This document shows, piece by piece, positions 1 through 8,700 of a DNA stretch of 64,000 nucleotides. Below the pieces are notes generated by a model that was given only the letters and a program-made list of their open reading frames with translations, did not search any database and was not told where the DNA came from. The stretch's first letter is position 1. Every line of letters begins with the position of its first letter. A program made the translations under genes and the position numbers. Source of the stretch: Holophagales bacterium (GTDB lineage Bacteria; Acidobacteriota; Thermoanaerobaculia; UBA5066); assembly GCA_016714815.1 (NCBI GenBank), contig JADKBZ010000005.1, positions 186,001-250,000 on the forward strand, written 5' to 3'.

Positions 1-7
1 CTGCACG

Positions 8-499
8 TCAGAATCGATAGTCGGAGTGCTGAAGCCCCCAGGTGACGACACCGAGGATACCGCCGATACAGAGATGCAGCGCTGCGAGCACGACGAAGAG
101 GACCAACGCGGCAGGCCAGCGCCGACGCACGAACAGGGCGAGCGGCAGAATCAGGACGCAGTACCACGGGAGGCAGAGGACGGCCGTGGCGCCCTCCTTC
201 AGAAGGAGGGCCTTCGGCTTGAACAGGTACGACGCGCTGAGGAAGAACATGACGAAATCGCCGGGCCAGAGGAGGAGACTGCGGACGATGGTGGCCAGGT
301 GCGAACCGGGTTCGGACAACGCAAGCAGCAGCCCGAGCATGGGGAGAAGCACGGGAAGCAAGAGAACGATCAGGAGTGCCGTGTGCTTGCGCAGCTGGTT
401 CAACTGGTGCTCCTCGTGCAGCCTGGCGTCTGGTACCGACGGCACGCGTAGCGAAGCCGCTGCACGCCATGTCTCGCCGCCCGAGCGGTCACACGACAC
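8..499 (-). CDS. Multi-pass membrane protein, unknown function
   Basis: A 163-residue protein with about four hydrophobic segments: LLIVLLLPVLLPMLGLLLAL near residue 42, then segments near residues 75-95, 105-125 and 130-150. The first 30 residues are polar, and the true start may be internal, just before VPDARLHEEHQ. I recognise no family. It is the leftmost of a run of small minus-strand genes that look like integron cassettes, and it is separated from its neighbour by about 50 bases with no clear attC. That it is a membrane protein is clear from hydrophobicity; its function is unknown. Confidence 0.55.
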   Translation of the reverse strand: MSCDRSGGETWRAAASLRVPSVPDARLHEEHQLNQLRKHTALLIVLLLPVLLPMLGLLLALSEPGSHLATIVRSLLLWPGDFVMFFLSASYLFKPKALLLKEGATAVLCLPWYCVLILPLALFVRRRWPAALVLFVVLAALHLCIGGILGVVTWGLQHSDYRF

Positions 500-553
500 G
501 GGGGGGGGCTGAACATCGCGCGTCAGCGGCCAGCAGTTCGGTAAAGGGCGAGA

Positions 554-973
554 TCAGGAGCGTTTCCGAAACCCCCACAGAAGGAGGGCGGAGCAGAGCA
601 GCATCGCCAGAGCAACGCTGCCGAAGCCGAAAGTGACGAGCGCTTCCTGCCACTGCTGGCCCTTGTGAGGTCCTGACGCCAATGGCGTCAACGCTGCAGT
701 GCCCAGTGCGGCAGCGACCGTGGTGGACGCCCAGTTCGCATACGTGCCATAGAGCGCAGCGCCGAATGCCGCGCTCCCCACCCGAGGCGAGAGGCGGGCA
801 CGCGGCCAGGCAGACCCGAGAGCGAGCAGGAACGTGCCGTTCATGAGGCCCTCGAGATGAGCCGCGAGACCCATGCGCGGATTCACGAACTGCGGAATGG
901 CGAGGCCGGTGACGAGGCCGAGCACGAACAGAAGCATGCCGTGCCAGTAGAGGCGTCGCGGTGTTTCTTCCAT
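554..973 (-). CDS. Hydroxylaminobenzene mutase-like membrane protein
   Basis: A 139-residue, four-helix membrane protein. The stretches MLLFVLGLVTGLAIP, NPRMGLAAHLEGLMNGTFL and ALYGTYANWASTT resemble the small integral membrane family annotated as hydroxylaminobenzene mutase or styrene-oxide-isomerase-like proteins. That family rearranges hydroxylaminoarenes to aminophenols, but many members are uncharacterised, so the substrate here is open. I chose the ATG at 973 because the family homology starts there and GGGAGG lies about 10 bases upstream; the open frame continues further upstream without resemblance. It is a single-gene unit on the same strand as the VOC genes, consistent with a cassette. 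Confidence 0.7.
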   Translation of the reverse strand: MEETPRRLYWHGMLLFVLGLVTGLAIPQFVNPRMGLAAHLEGLMNGTFLLALGSAWPRARLSPRVGSAAFGAALYGTYANWASTTVAAALGTAALTPLASGPHKGQQWQEALVTFGFGSVALAMLLCSALLLWGFRKRS

Positions 974-1183
974 GCGGTACGGACCTCCCGGCGGATGCCA
1001 GAGCGTTTCGGTGGAACGACAGGCTACAGACGCGGCCGGGATTCTAGCGGCAGCCACTCGAGGGGCTTCGCTTCCCGCCGCGGGCTTGCAGCGACGAGCC
1101 TGAAGGTGGATTCAGCGGCAAGCGTACCGAGTCCCCTTCCTGCCGGGCTGAGAGTTCGCGGCCGTGCGTGCGGACGGTGGCGG

Positions 1184-1549
1184 CTACGAGGCCGAATAGA
1201 TGCCGACCTTGTTTCCGTTGGGATCGAGAAAGTACGCATCAAAGCCGTCGGAGGCCTCGCCGATGGCGCTGCGCCCCCTGACGACCGTGCCGCCGTGTTC
1301 CGTTACGAGCCGAAGCGATTCGGTGATGTCTGTGACGCTCAGGACGAGGACCACGCCGGTCGCGGAACCCGAAAGGCTACCGTCGAGCGCGCCGCCGACG
1401 TTACCGGACTGGAAGAACCAGTATCGGGGGCCAGGAACGTCCTCGGTGATCTGCCATCCGAAGACACCGCGATAGAAGACCTGCGCTTTCCGAAGGTCCT
1501 GAGCCGGAATGGCGATGTGGCAGAAGGGGCTGCCGGAAGTGCTGGTCAT
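1184..1549 (-). CDS. VOC (glyoxalase/bleomycin-resistance) family protein
   Basis: A 121-residue protein with one vicinal-oxygen-chelate fold. Recognisable are the N-terminal metal-site strand (FCHIAIPAQDL), the FYRGVFGW helix, and the C-terminal DAYFLDPNGNKVGIY strand. Family members are metal-dependent lyases, dioxygenases or resistance proteins; the substrate cannot be read from sequence. The ATG at 1549 is preferred over the ATG at 1576 because the fold begins immediately after it. An attC-like hairpin lies just upstream (1620-1677), and VOC genes are common cargo of integron cassettes. Confidence 0.8.
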   Translation of the reverse strand: MTSTSGSPFCHIAIPAQDLRKAQVFYRGVFGWQITEDVPGPRYWFFQSGNVGGALDGSLSGSATGVVLVLSVTDITESLRLVTEHGGTVVRGRSAIGEASDGFDAYFLDPNGNKVGIYSAS

Positions 1550-1619
1550 CGCGACGCCGAGTGTATCTGCGAGCAACAGGTGCGCGAGTGGCTGCGAAGT
1601 AGCATGGACCTCGGTAGCG

Positions 1620-1677
1620 GCCTGACGTCCGGCATCAGCGGCGATCGCAGCGCGCTCGCTGCATGCCGGGGTCAGGC
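1620..1677. repeat. attC-like integron recombination site
   Basis: A 58-bp imperfect hairpin. The outer arms are GCCTGAC (1620-1626) and GTCAGGC (1671-1677), exact reverse complements. The inner arms are CCGGCAT (1629-1635) and ATGCCGG (1663-1669). The stem continues as CAGCG (1636-1640) with CGCTG (1657-1661), leaving one unpaired base at 1662. Unequal spacers (2 and 1 bases) and an extrahelical base are hallmarks of attC sites. It lies between two VOC genes and closely matches the element at 2998-3055. Confidence 0.75.
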
Positions 1678-1741
1678 ACCGGTAGGGGTGCTCTTGGAGC
1701 CCTCGGGGCCCTCGATCTGAAATGACCTACGGCGTGCGCGT

Positions 1742-2128
1742 CTATTGGCCCGCTGGGGGTTCCCAGAGCTCGACCTTGTTTCCCTCCGGATCGAGGACCC
1801 AGCCAAAGCGACCGTACTCCGACTCGTCGACTTTCTCGAGAACGCTGCAACCCTCTTCGCGCAGGAGGGCAAGGAGGCCGTGAAGGTCTGCGACGCGATA
1901 ATTGACCATGAAGGGCGACGCGCTGGGGGCAAAGTAGTCGCTGGCGGAACCCGAGACGTTCCAGATCGTGGTGCCAGGTACCGGCTTGCCGTCGGCGTCG
2001 GTCCACGGGAATGCGGCGCCGCCCCAGTCTTGAACGTCTATCCCGAGATGTTCCTTGTACCAGGCGCGTAGGGCCCCAGGATCCTGGGCCTTGAAGAAGA
2101 TGCCTCCGATGCCGGTGACTCTCCGCAT
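1742..2128 (-). CDS. VOC family protein (glyoxalase-like)
   Basis: A 128-residue VOC-fold protein. It has an N-terminal GGIFFKAQDP strand, a WYKEHLGIDV helix, a central SPFMVNYRVADL segment and the typical C-terminal GWVLDPEGNKVELWEPP. It is distinct in sequence from the neighbouring VOC gene, so this is not a recent duplication. A likely isomerase or dioxygenase-fold enzyme with unknown substrate. The attC-like site at 1620-1677 lies just downstream of its stop codon, as expected for an integron cassette. Confidence 0.82.
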   Translation of the reverse strand: MRRVTGIGGIFFKAQDPGALRAWYKEHLGIDVQDWGGAAFPWTDADGKPVPGTTIWNVSGSASDYFAPSASPFMVNYRVADLHGLLALLREEGCSVLEKVDESEYGRFGWVLDPEGNKVELWEPPAGQ

Positions 2129-2441
2129 GCGAACCCCCTCGGTGATCTAGACGCCAGATAGTAGCGTGCCGCGGCCTGACGTTCGAGCCGGGCTGGCGCC
2201 CACCGCGTGGCGCAATGCCCCGGACGGCAAAGACGCATACCGCTCTGCCGGCCTGGCCATGGGGGCACGCCGTTGGTGCTAAGCCTGAGCGAAGGATCCG
2301 GCATCGGCGGGTAATGCAGGCGAGAGGAATCTCGGTGGGAATCCGGACCATCGCCAATGCCGGGCCGCACTCTACAGACCCGCACTGATGCGGCGGCCTG
2401 TCGTGCGCGTCTCGCGTTCTCAGATCGCTTTGCCGTACTCG
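2129..2441. other. Intergenic stretch with a possible degraded attC
   Basis: No convincing gene in 313 bases. CCGGCATCGGCG near 2299 and ATCGCCAATGCCGG near 2354 form an inverted repeat resembling the inner arms of the two clear attC sites, but matching outer GTTRRRY/RYYYAAC arms are not clear. It may be a decayed site separating the VOC and cupin genes. Confidence 0.3.
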
Positions 2442-2852
2442 TCAGCGTGCCTGTTGCTTGAACTCGATGAAGAGCGCGCGGGTTTCGGTAACACCTGTGT
2501 TCTCGCCTGCATGGGACTGCGCAGGCATCCATCTCACGTCGCCGGGTCTCGATTCCGTCTCGATTACGCGTCCGCTGGTCAGCGTAAGCCTGCGTTTGAA
2601 AGAAGAAAGCACCACCATGAGTGTGTCGGGATGCCCGTGCATGGCAATCTTCTCGCCGGGCGCGTCGAAGCCTTCCAATACACGCACTCGATCATTCTCG
2701 AAACGAACTTTATAGTGCGCAGGTGCGACCACGAGCGGGTCCTCGGAAGCGGGCACCTGCGCTAGCGCCCAGTTCACGGTCATCCCTCCGCCAAATGCAG
2801 CCAACAGGACGGTGACTCGTGCCAGTGTCTTAACCGCAGGTCCTTTAACCAA
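2442..2852 (-). CDS. Secreted cupin-domain protein
   Basis: A 136-residue protein. It has a signal-peptide-like N-terminus (VTVLLAAFGGGMTVNWALAQ) followed by a single small cupin barrel with the metal-site strand EKIAMHGHPDTLMVVL and a second strand ending HAGENTG. I chose a TTG start at 2852 because AAAGGAG sits five bases upstream and the signal sequence begins there; the frame is open further up to an ATG at 2957. The enzyme activity is unknown: cupins of this kind can be isomerases, dioxygenases or binding proteins. It is bounded upstream by an attC-like site (2998-3055). Confidence 0.7.
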   Translation of the reverse strand: MVKGPAVKTLARVTVLLAAFGGGMTVNWALAQVPASEDPLVVAPAHYKVRFENDRVRVLEGFDAPGEKIAMHGHPDTLMVVLSSFKRRLTLTSGRVIETESRPGDVRWMPAQSHAGENTGVTETRALFIEFKQQAR

Positions 2853-3430
2853 GTGTCTCCTTTCAAAGCGAGCAGAGTGCTCACATTGCTCAATGTAGCG
2901 CAGCTTTCGGCCGTGTACGGTTGAAGACGAGCTGTATCGGATGACGTCGGGATGCACCCCCTCCAGTATGGGCGTATGTGACCGCCCGCTCTGATGCGCC
3001 TAACGTCTGGCATCAGCGGCGAGCGTAGAGAGTCTGCTGAATGCCGGGGTCGGGCCTCAGCCTCGGACTGGATGTTCCTCGGCTTCCAGAAGGGACGCGG
3101 TGTCACGCCGGCTGTGATGCCGGACGGGAGCAGGAGGGCGAGCCGGTCATAGGAGATTCGGTCGATGGGCGGACGGTCGTCCGGCCGAACGACGCCTGAA
3201 CGTATCTGCTGACGCGAGAAGCTCTCGAGGGACTGCCACGAAATGGCATCCACAAGGTCGAGACCCGGCCCGTCCGAGCAGATGAGATCGAGGAATGGAC
3301 GAGTGCGAGCGCCAAGGAAGAGAGAGAATGCAGGGTCTTCGGGAAGCCGGGGAAGGTCAGTTCGGGAAAGCAGGCGCCGGCGCAATGCGGGAATAGTTGC
3401 GCCGCCCGGGAGTGCGGGGCCGCTCATCAT
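2780..3430 (-). CDS. Doubtful open frame, possible cassette protein
   Basis: A 216-codon open frame that reads through the attC-like site at 2998-3055 and into the cupin gene's 5' end, so at least its C-terminal third is not a real protein. The N-terminal part (RRRLLSRTDLPRLPEDPAF onward) has plausible protein character, but I recognise no family. If a gene exists here it probably ends inside or near the attC, as some cassette genes do. Otherwise 3056-3632 holds no gene I can support. Confidence 0.2.
   Translation of the reverse strand: MMSGPALPGGATIPALRRRLLSRTDLPRLPEDPAFSLFLGARTRPFLDLICSDGPGLDLVDAISWQSLESFSRQQIRSGVVRPDDRPPIDRISYDRLALLLPSGITAGVTPRPFWKPRNIQSEAEARPRHSADSLRSPLMPDVRRIRAGGHIRPYWRGCIPTSSDTARLQPYTAESCATLSNVSTLLALKGDTWLKDLRLRHWHESPSCWLHLAEG
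2998..3055. repeat. attC-like integron recombination site
   Basis: A second 58-bp hairpin with the same plan as 1620-1677. The outer arms are GCCTAAC (2998-3004, a canonical RYYYAAC box) and GTCGGGC (3049-3055). The inner arms are CTGGCAT (3007-3013) and ATGCCGG (3041-3047). CAGC (3014-3017) pairs with GCTG (3036-3039), leaving one extrahelical A at 3040. The conserved 5' half (GGCATCAGCGGCGA) is shared with the other copy while the loop differs, as in families of integron attC sites. Confidence 0.78.
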
Positions 3431-3632
3431 CCGGATACGCAGGCAATTGCCGGCCCCCGCGGCTTGCCGACACTCCGCGCCCTTCGGTGGCCGCGACCGA
3501 ATGCGTCAGGCGGGCTTCGCCGTTGGGATTGGCCTGGTCTTCAATCCTGGGGGCACCGGGGCGGGGCGATCCGGGGATGTCCCCGGCTAGGAGCCGGGGG
3601 TGGCGACAGGGGGCGCGGCGGATTCCGGCACG

Positions 3633-4187
3633 TCAGCGTTTCCGCCGCGCCGTCCGCTTCGGCCTTCGCACCAGGATGAGGCGCGAGGGGCGCCCCTTCC
3701 CTTCGCAGGCGGCGCAGAGGCGCGCACGGCCGAAGGGGCTGCGCCTCGTCCACTCGTCCGCGCAGCCGACGCAGCGGTAGGTGTAGCGGGCGTTGCGCTC
3801 GCGGATCGTGGCGAGGCGGCTCGTCTCGGGGGCGCTCTTGCGGGTGACGCCGAGCTCGCGGGCGATCTCCCAGAAGCGCGAGGAGTGCCCCTCTTCCACG
3901 CCCCAGCGGTCGTGACAGATGGCGTGGGCCGTCTCGTGGAGGAGGGTCTCGCGCCGGTCGGCCGCCGACATGTGCGCCGAGACGCGGATGACGTGCGGCG
4001 GGCCGTACTGGATGACCCCGCCCGTCGCGCGCCGCGAGGAGAGCTCGATCCGCGCGGGCGGGAGCCGGTAGCCCTCGGCGAGCATGTCGTAGAGCGCCTG
4101 GAGAGAAGCCTGGTCGGCGCGGATCTCCTCCCGCGTCGGCAAGGGGTCGGTAAAGAGGTCGAGCTGGACGAGGGGCTCACGCTTCAC
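3633..4187 (-). CDS. SprT-like zinc metallopeptidase domain protein
   Basis: A 184-residue protein. The zinc-peptidase helix LLHETAHAICHDRWG carries the HExxH-type motif as HETAH, followed about 10 residues later by HSSRFW supplying a third ligand. The C-terminus has a zinc-ribbon-like CVGCADEW...CAAC pair and a basic tail. This layout matches SprT-family proteins; the SprT/Spartan name implies DNA-protein crosslink repair, but bacterial roles are poorly defined. The GTG start at 4187 overlaps the upstream CPBP-like gene's TGA as GTGA, so the two are translationally coupled. Confidence 0.8.
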   Translation of the reverse strand: MKREPLVQLDLFTDPLPTREEIRADQASLQALYDMLAEGYRLPPARIELSSRRATGGVIQYGPPHVIRVSAHMSAADRRETLLHETAHAICHDRWGVEEGHSSRFWEIARELGVTRKSAPETSRLATIRERNARYTYRCVGCADEWTRRSPFGRARLCAACEGKGRPSRLILVRRPKRTARRKR

Positions 4188-4774
4188 GACAGTCCCTCCA
4201 GCGCCTCGCGGTGAGGCGTGAGCGGCCCGTGGAGGACGAGCGCGACGACGACGGCGGCCAGGAGCGAGGCGAGGATCTCGAGGGTCGGAACGGGGCTTCC
4301 GTGGAAGGTCGGGACGACGACGATCCGCGCCGTCCAGAGGAGGGCGAGGGCGAAGCCGGAGGGGAGCCAGCGGCCGGTGCCGAGCGCGAGGAGGCAGAGA
4401 GCGAGAGAGAGGGGAAGCTCGGCGACGACGGCCTGCCCGAGGACGAGGGGCCACGGGACCGCGGGAAACGGGAAGAGCCAGAGGCGGGCGGCGACGGGGG
4501 CGACGACGCCGGCGAGCGCCGCGAGCGGCGCGCCGAAGCCGACCGGCACCCGGCGCCGGAGCGCTCCGTAGAGGGCGCCGCGGACGAGCGCCTCGTGCAG
4601 GAACGCGGCGAGGACGACGAGCGGGAGGGCGAGGTGCCAGGAGGCGGGGCGCGTGAAGAAGGCGATCGCGGCGTACCGGAGGGCGCGCGCGACCGGGAGG
4701 TGAGAGAGGGCCGCGCCGAGAAAGGCGGCGACGGCCAGCGCCGGCAACATCGACCGCTCCCCCGTCCGCGTCAT
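4184..4774 (-). CDS. CPBP/CAAX-protease-like membrane protein
   Basis: A 196-residue multi-pass membrane protein with about six hydrophobic segments. The segment AAFLHEALVRGALYGALRRR resembles the EExxxR helix of CPBP (CAAX-protease and bacteriocin-processing) intramembrane proteins, with the first Glu replaced by His. Because a key residue differs, activity is uncertain. The ATG at 4774 was chosen because the upstream open frame is only the antisense of the dehydrogenase gene. It overlaps the SprT-like gene by four bases and is divergent from the dehydrogenase gene across 54 bases. Confidence 0.55.
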   Translation of the reverse strand: MTRTGERSMLPALAVAAFLGAALSHLPVARALRYAAIAFFTRPASWHLALPLVVLAAFLHEALVRGALYGALRRRVPVGFGAPLAALAGVVAPVAARLWLFPFPAVPWPLVLGQAVVAELPLSLALCLLALGTGRWLPSGFALALLWTARIVVVPTFHGSPVPTLEILASLLAAVVVALVLHGPLTPHREALEGLS

Positions 4775-4828
4775 GGGGGAATGGTAACGAACGTTGACGC
4801 GTTTCGGCAGCGCGCCGACACTCCGGGG

Positions 4829-5734
4829 ATGAGCGCGCACTCCTTTCTCCGCACCGGCTTCGCAGGACTCGGCACGATGGGCCTCGGAATGGCCCGGAAC
4901 CTCGCCTCCAAGGGCTTTCCGCTCGCCCTGACGAACCGGACGATGGAGAAGGCCGTCCGGCTCGCGAGCGACCTGGCGGGCGGCCCGGCGCCCGTCGTCG
5001 CCCTGTCGAGCCCGGCCGAGGTCGCCGCGCAGTCCGACGTCGTCGTCTCCTGCGTCTCCGACGGTCCCGACGTGGAGGAGATCCACCTCGGTCCCGCCGG
5101 GACGATCGAAGGGGCCCGCCCCGGCACCGTCGTCGTCGACTGCTCGACGATCGACCCCGCCGTCGCCCGCTCCGTCGCCGCGCGCCTCGCGGAGAAGGGG
5201 ATCCTCTTCCTCGACGCCCCGGTCTCCGGCGGGCAGAAGGGGGCGATCGAGGGAACGCTGTCGTTTTTCGTCGGCGGCGAGGCGGCGGCGCTCGAGAAGG
5301 CCCGGCCGGTCTTCGAGGCGATGGGAAAGCGGATCACCCACCTCGGACCCTCGGGCGCGGGGCAGCTCGGCAAGGCGACGAACCAGGTGATCGTCGCCGG
5401 GACGCTCGCGGCCGTTTCCGAGGGGTTGGCCTTCGCGAGGGCGGCGGGCCTGCCGCTAGAAGCCCTTCACGCCGCGCTGACGGGGGGCGCGGCGAACTCG
5501 TGGGCGCTCGAGGTGCTCGGCCGGAAGATGCTCGACCGTGACTTCCGGCCCGCGTTCGCGATCAAGCACCAGCAGAAAGACCTCGCCATCGTGCTGAAGG
5601 CAGCTCGCGCGAACGGGGTGCCGCTCCCGGCGACCGCGCTCGTCCACCAGCTCCTGTCGGCCCTGGAGGCTAAGGGGCGGGGCGAGGAAGGGACGCAGGC
5701 TCTCCTGACTCTCTACGAGGAGCTGTCCCGCTGA
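4829..5734 (+). CDS. NAD(P)-dependent beta-hydroxyacid dehydrogenase (HIBADH family)
   Basis: A 301-residue enzyme. The N-terminal Rossmann motif GLGTMGLGMARNLASKGF is followed by the substrate-binding signature FLDAPVSGGQKGAIEGTL and the catalytic lysine helix GQLGKATNQVIVAG. These are the three signatures of 3-hydroxyisobutyrate dehydrogenase, tartronate semialdehyde reductase and glyoxylate/succinic-semialdehyde reductase enzymes. The length fits the family. The precise substrate cannot be assigned. The ATG at 4829 gives the family-standard N-terminus. Its 3' end overlaps the convergent gamma-glutamyltransferase gene by 65 bases. Confidence 0.9.
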   Translation: MSAHSFLRTGFAGLGTMGLGMARNLASKGFPLALTNRTMEKAVRLASDLAGGPAPVVALSSPAEVAAQSDVVVSCVSDGPDVEEIHLGPAGTIEGARPGTVVVDCSTIDPAVARSVAARLAEKGILFLDAPVSGGQKGAIEGTLSFFVGGEAAALEKARPVFEAMGKRITHLGPSGAGQLGKATNQVIVAGTLAAVSEGLAFARAAGLPLEALHAALTGGAANSWALEVLGRKMLDRDFRPAFAIKHQQKDLAIVLKAARANGVPLPATALVHQLLSALEAKGRGEEGTQALLTLYEELSR

Positions 5735-8700
5735 CCCGAGGGGCGATGCGCGCCGGGGCGGCGGCGACGCCGGCGCGCCGGCCGTCGACGAAGCCCTGCC
5801 ACCGGCTCGACTCCTCGTCCCAGAGAACCGCGTGGATACCGCCGAAGATGGTCGAGTCGCGGCCCGGGGCCGTCAGCGTCCAGACGTTCTCGTAACCCAT
5901 CGCTTTCAGGGCCGCTTCGGCGTCCACCGGGATCGGGGGCGCGATCTCGACCATGACGCGCGGGCCGGCGAGGTCGTCTTCCCAGATGACGCGCGGGGCC
6001 GCGTACGCCTCCTCCGGAGGTTGCCCGCCGTCGTAGAGGCCGGCGACGAGGTTGAGGAGCGTCGTCGGGATCCGGCTGCTGCCGCCCGTCCCGGCCACGA
6101 GGGCGACCCGGTCGTCGCGAACGAAGAGGAATGGCGCCACGGGGAGCGGGGCGGCCGCTCCCGGCCGGAGGTAGCCCGGCGAAGCGGGGTCTGGCGAATC
6201 GAGCGTCTCGACGAAGGCGTTCAGGAGGAACCCGAGGCTCGGCGGGGCCCACGTGGCGCCGAAATAGCGCCCCAGGCTCTGGGTCAGGGAGACGGCGTTC
6301 CCCGCCGCGTCGACGACCGAGATCTGCGAGGTCCCGCGGTCCGTGGGCTTCGGTCCGTGTTCGCCCAGGAGCTCCTGGCGCGAGAGCGCCCGATCGGGGC
6401 GAATCCTCGCCGCCTGTCGCGCCGCCCAGTCCTTCGTGAGCTGCTCCGAAAGGAGCGGCCCTTCCGTAACCTCCTTCTCGCGGCCCCGGGCGATCGCTTC
6501 GGCCCGGGCGAGACGCACGGCCTCGACGAGGGCGTGGCCGCGGACGAGACCGGGTGCGGCGAGCGTCGCCGGCGGGAGCTCGTCGAGGATCTGGAGGGCC
6601 ATGACGAGGACGCTCCCTCCCGCGGGCGACGGGACCGACAGGACGGTCCTCCCGCGGTAGGTGCCGCGGACGGGAGCCGTGTCCACGACGCTCGCGGGGA
6701 CCCGCGCCAGGTCCGACCTCGAGAGGAAGCCTCCGCCGGCCCGGACGTCCTCTTCGAGCCGGGCGGCGATCTGCCCCGTGTAGAAGTCCCCGAGCCCGGC
6801 CGCGGCGAGGCGCCGGAGGGTGTCGGCCAAGGCTGGAAGCTTCACGCACGATCCGATCGGAGCCGCGTCGGGGATCCCCGACTCCCCCGTCGGGCCGGTC
6901 AGGTAGACGGGGTAGAGAACCTCGGAGTCGAAGAGGCGCCTCGTGTAGTCGCTGAGGAAGGAGTATTCGAAGGGCTGGAGGCGGTAGCCCCCCTCCGCGG
7001 CCTCGATCGCCGGGCCGAGAACCTCGGCCGGGCTCATCGTCCCGTAGCGGCGCAGGGCGTGAGCGAGCGTCGCCACCGTCGTCGGGACGGCGGTCGCCAT
7101 CGGCCCCCAGAGCTCGGAGCCCTGGCGCGCGGCTTTCATCTTCGCGAGGTCGATCCGGAGCGGCGCGCGGGCCGGGCAGAAGACGGCCCTCTCCTGGCCC
7201 GAGGCGAGGCGGAGAACCATCCAGGTCTGGCCGCCGAGGCCCGAGCCCCCCGGGTCCGCGGCGGTGAGCGCGAAGGCCGCGGCGACGGCGGCGTCGACGG
7301 CGTTCCCCCCGTTCTCCAGCATCCGCACGCCGGCCCGGGACGCCTCGGGCGAGGAGGTGACGACCATTCCGAGAGGGGACGACACGGGCCGCCCCGGGCG
7401 GAGGGATGCGGCGAGCGACGGGGTCGCGGCGGGCACCGCCGCGGCCCCGTCCCGTCGCGGTTCGGCCCCGGCCTCCCAGGCTCCGGCCGCGGCGTCCCAT
7501 CCGACGGCGTTGACGGCGCCGAACTGGATCGCGTCCGGCCCCGGGGCGTAGGTCTCGAGGTCGGCGTAGCCGGCAGCCCTGAGCAGCTCGACGTCTTCGG
7601 GCCCGATCGGGGGCGCGGCCTCGAGCTTCATCCCCCGGTCCTCTGCCCCGTCCGACCAGGACGCCCGCGGGGCGGCGACGGCCTCGGCGACCCCGAGGCC
7701 CCGGTCGAAGACGCCGACGGCGACGTTGGCGATGGCCGAGGTGATCCGGCTGCTGCCGGCGCCTCCGAGAACGAGGACGGGGCGGCCCTCGCGCAGGAAG
7801 ATCGTCGGGGCGACAGCCGTCGTGAGCGGGGCGTTCGGCCGAAGGTACGCAGGGGAGCCCGGGTTGTCGAGGTCGTAGCCTTCCAGGAAGGAGTTGTAGG
7901 GGAAGCCGAGCCCGGGCGTGACGTAGGTCGAGCCCCAGCTCCGTCCGAGGCTCAGCGTGAGGGAGACCGCGTTCCCCTCCCTGTCGACGACCGACAGGTG
8001 CGTCGTCTCCCGGTCCGAGGCGTGCGACCCCGCGCCGCGCGACGGCAGGCGCTCCTCGGGGAGAGCCCTCCCGAGACTTATCAGCCGGGCCCGCTCCACG
8101 CCGCGCTCCGGCCGAAGCCACGGGGACTGCTCGGGGCCATCGCCGATCTCTTCTCCGGGCGGGACGGCGGGAACGTCGGCGAACGCGATCCGCACCGATT
8201 CGACGATCGCCTGGGTCCGTGCCCAGGCCTGGCTCCCGAGGAGCTCGGACGGGAACGCGTCGAGGATGTGCAGCGTCTCGAGGACGAGAGCGCCCCCTCC
8301 CTGAATCGGGAGGGACAGGACGTCGAGATCCCGGTACCGGCCCCGAACGGGTCTGGCTTCGACGATGCTCGCCGGCACCCGGGCGAGGTCCCCGGCGCGC
8401 AGGAACGCCGAGTGCTTCGCCAGGTCGGCGGCCATTTCCGACGCGAGGGCGCCCCGGTAGAAGTCGTCGGGTCCGGCTTCCGCCAGCCGCCGCAGGGTGC
8501 GGGCAAGGCCCGGAAGGACCACGCGGTGGCCGACGGGAACCGGAATCGGCGCCCCGTTTCCGTCGCATCGGCCCGTGAGGTAGAGCGGCGCGAGGGCGGG
8601 GGACGCGGCGATCCGTTCCCTGTAGAGGAGGAGAAAGAGGCGCTCGCTTTCGGACACGGTGGCGCCGGCCTCGGCGATCGCGATCGCGGGGGCGACGAGC

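Noticed and set aside
460..553. Possible third attC between the first two genes
   Set aside because: Only a short GAAC/GTTC pairing is visible; no paired outer and inner arms as in the two clear sites.
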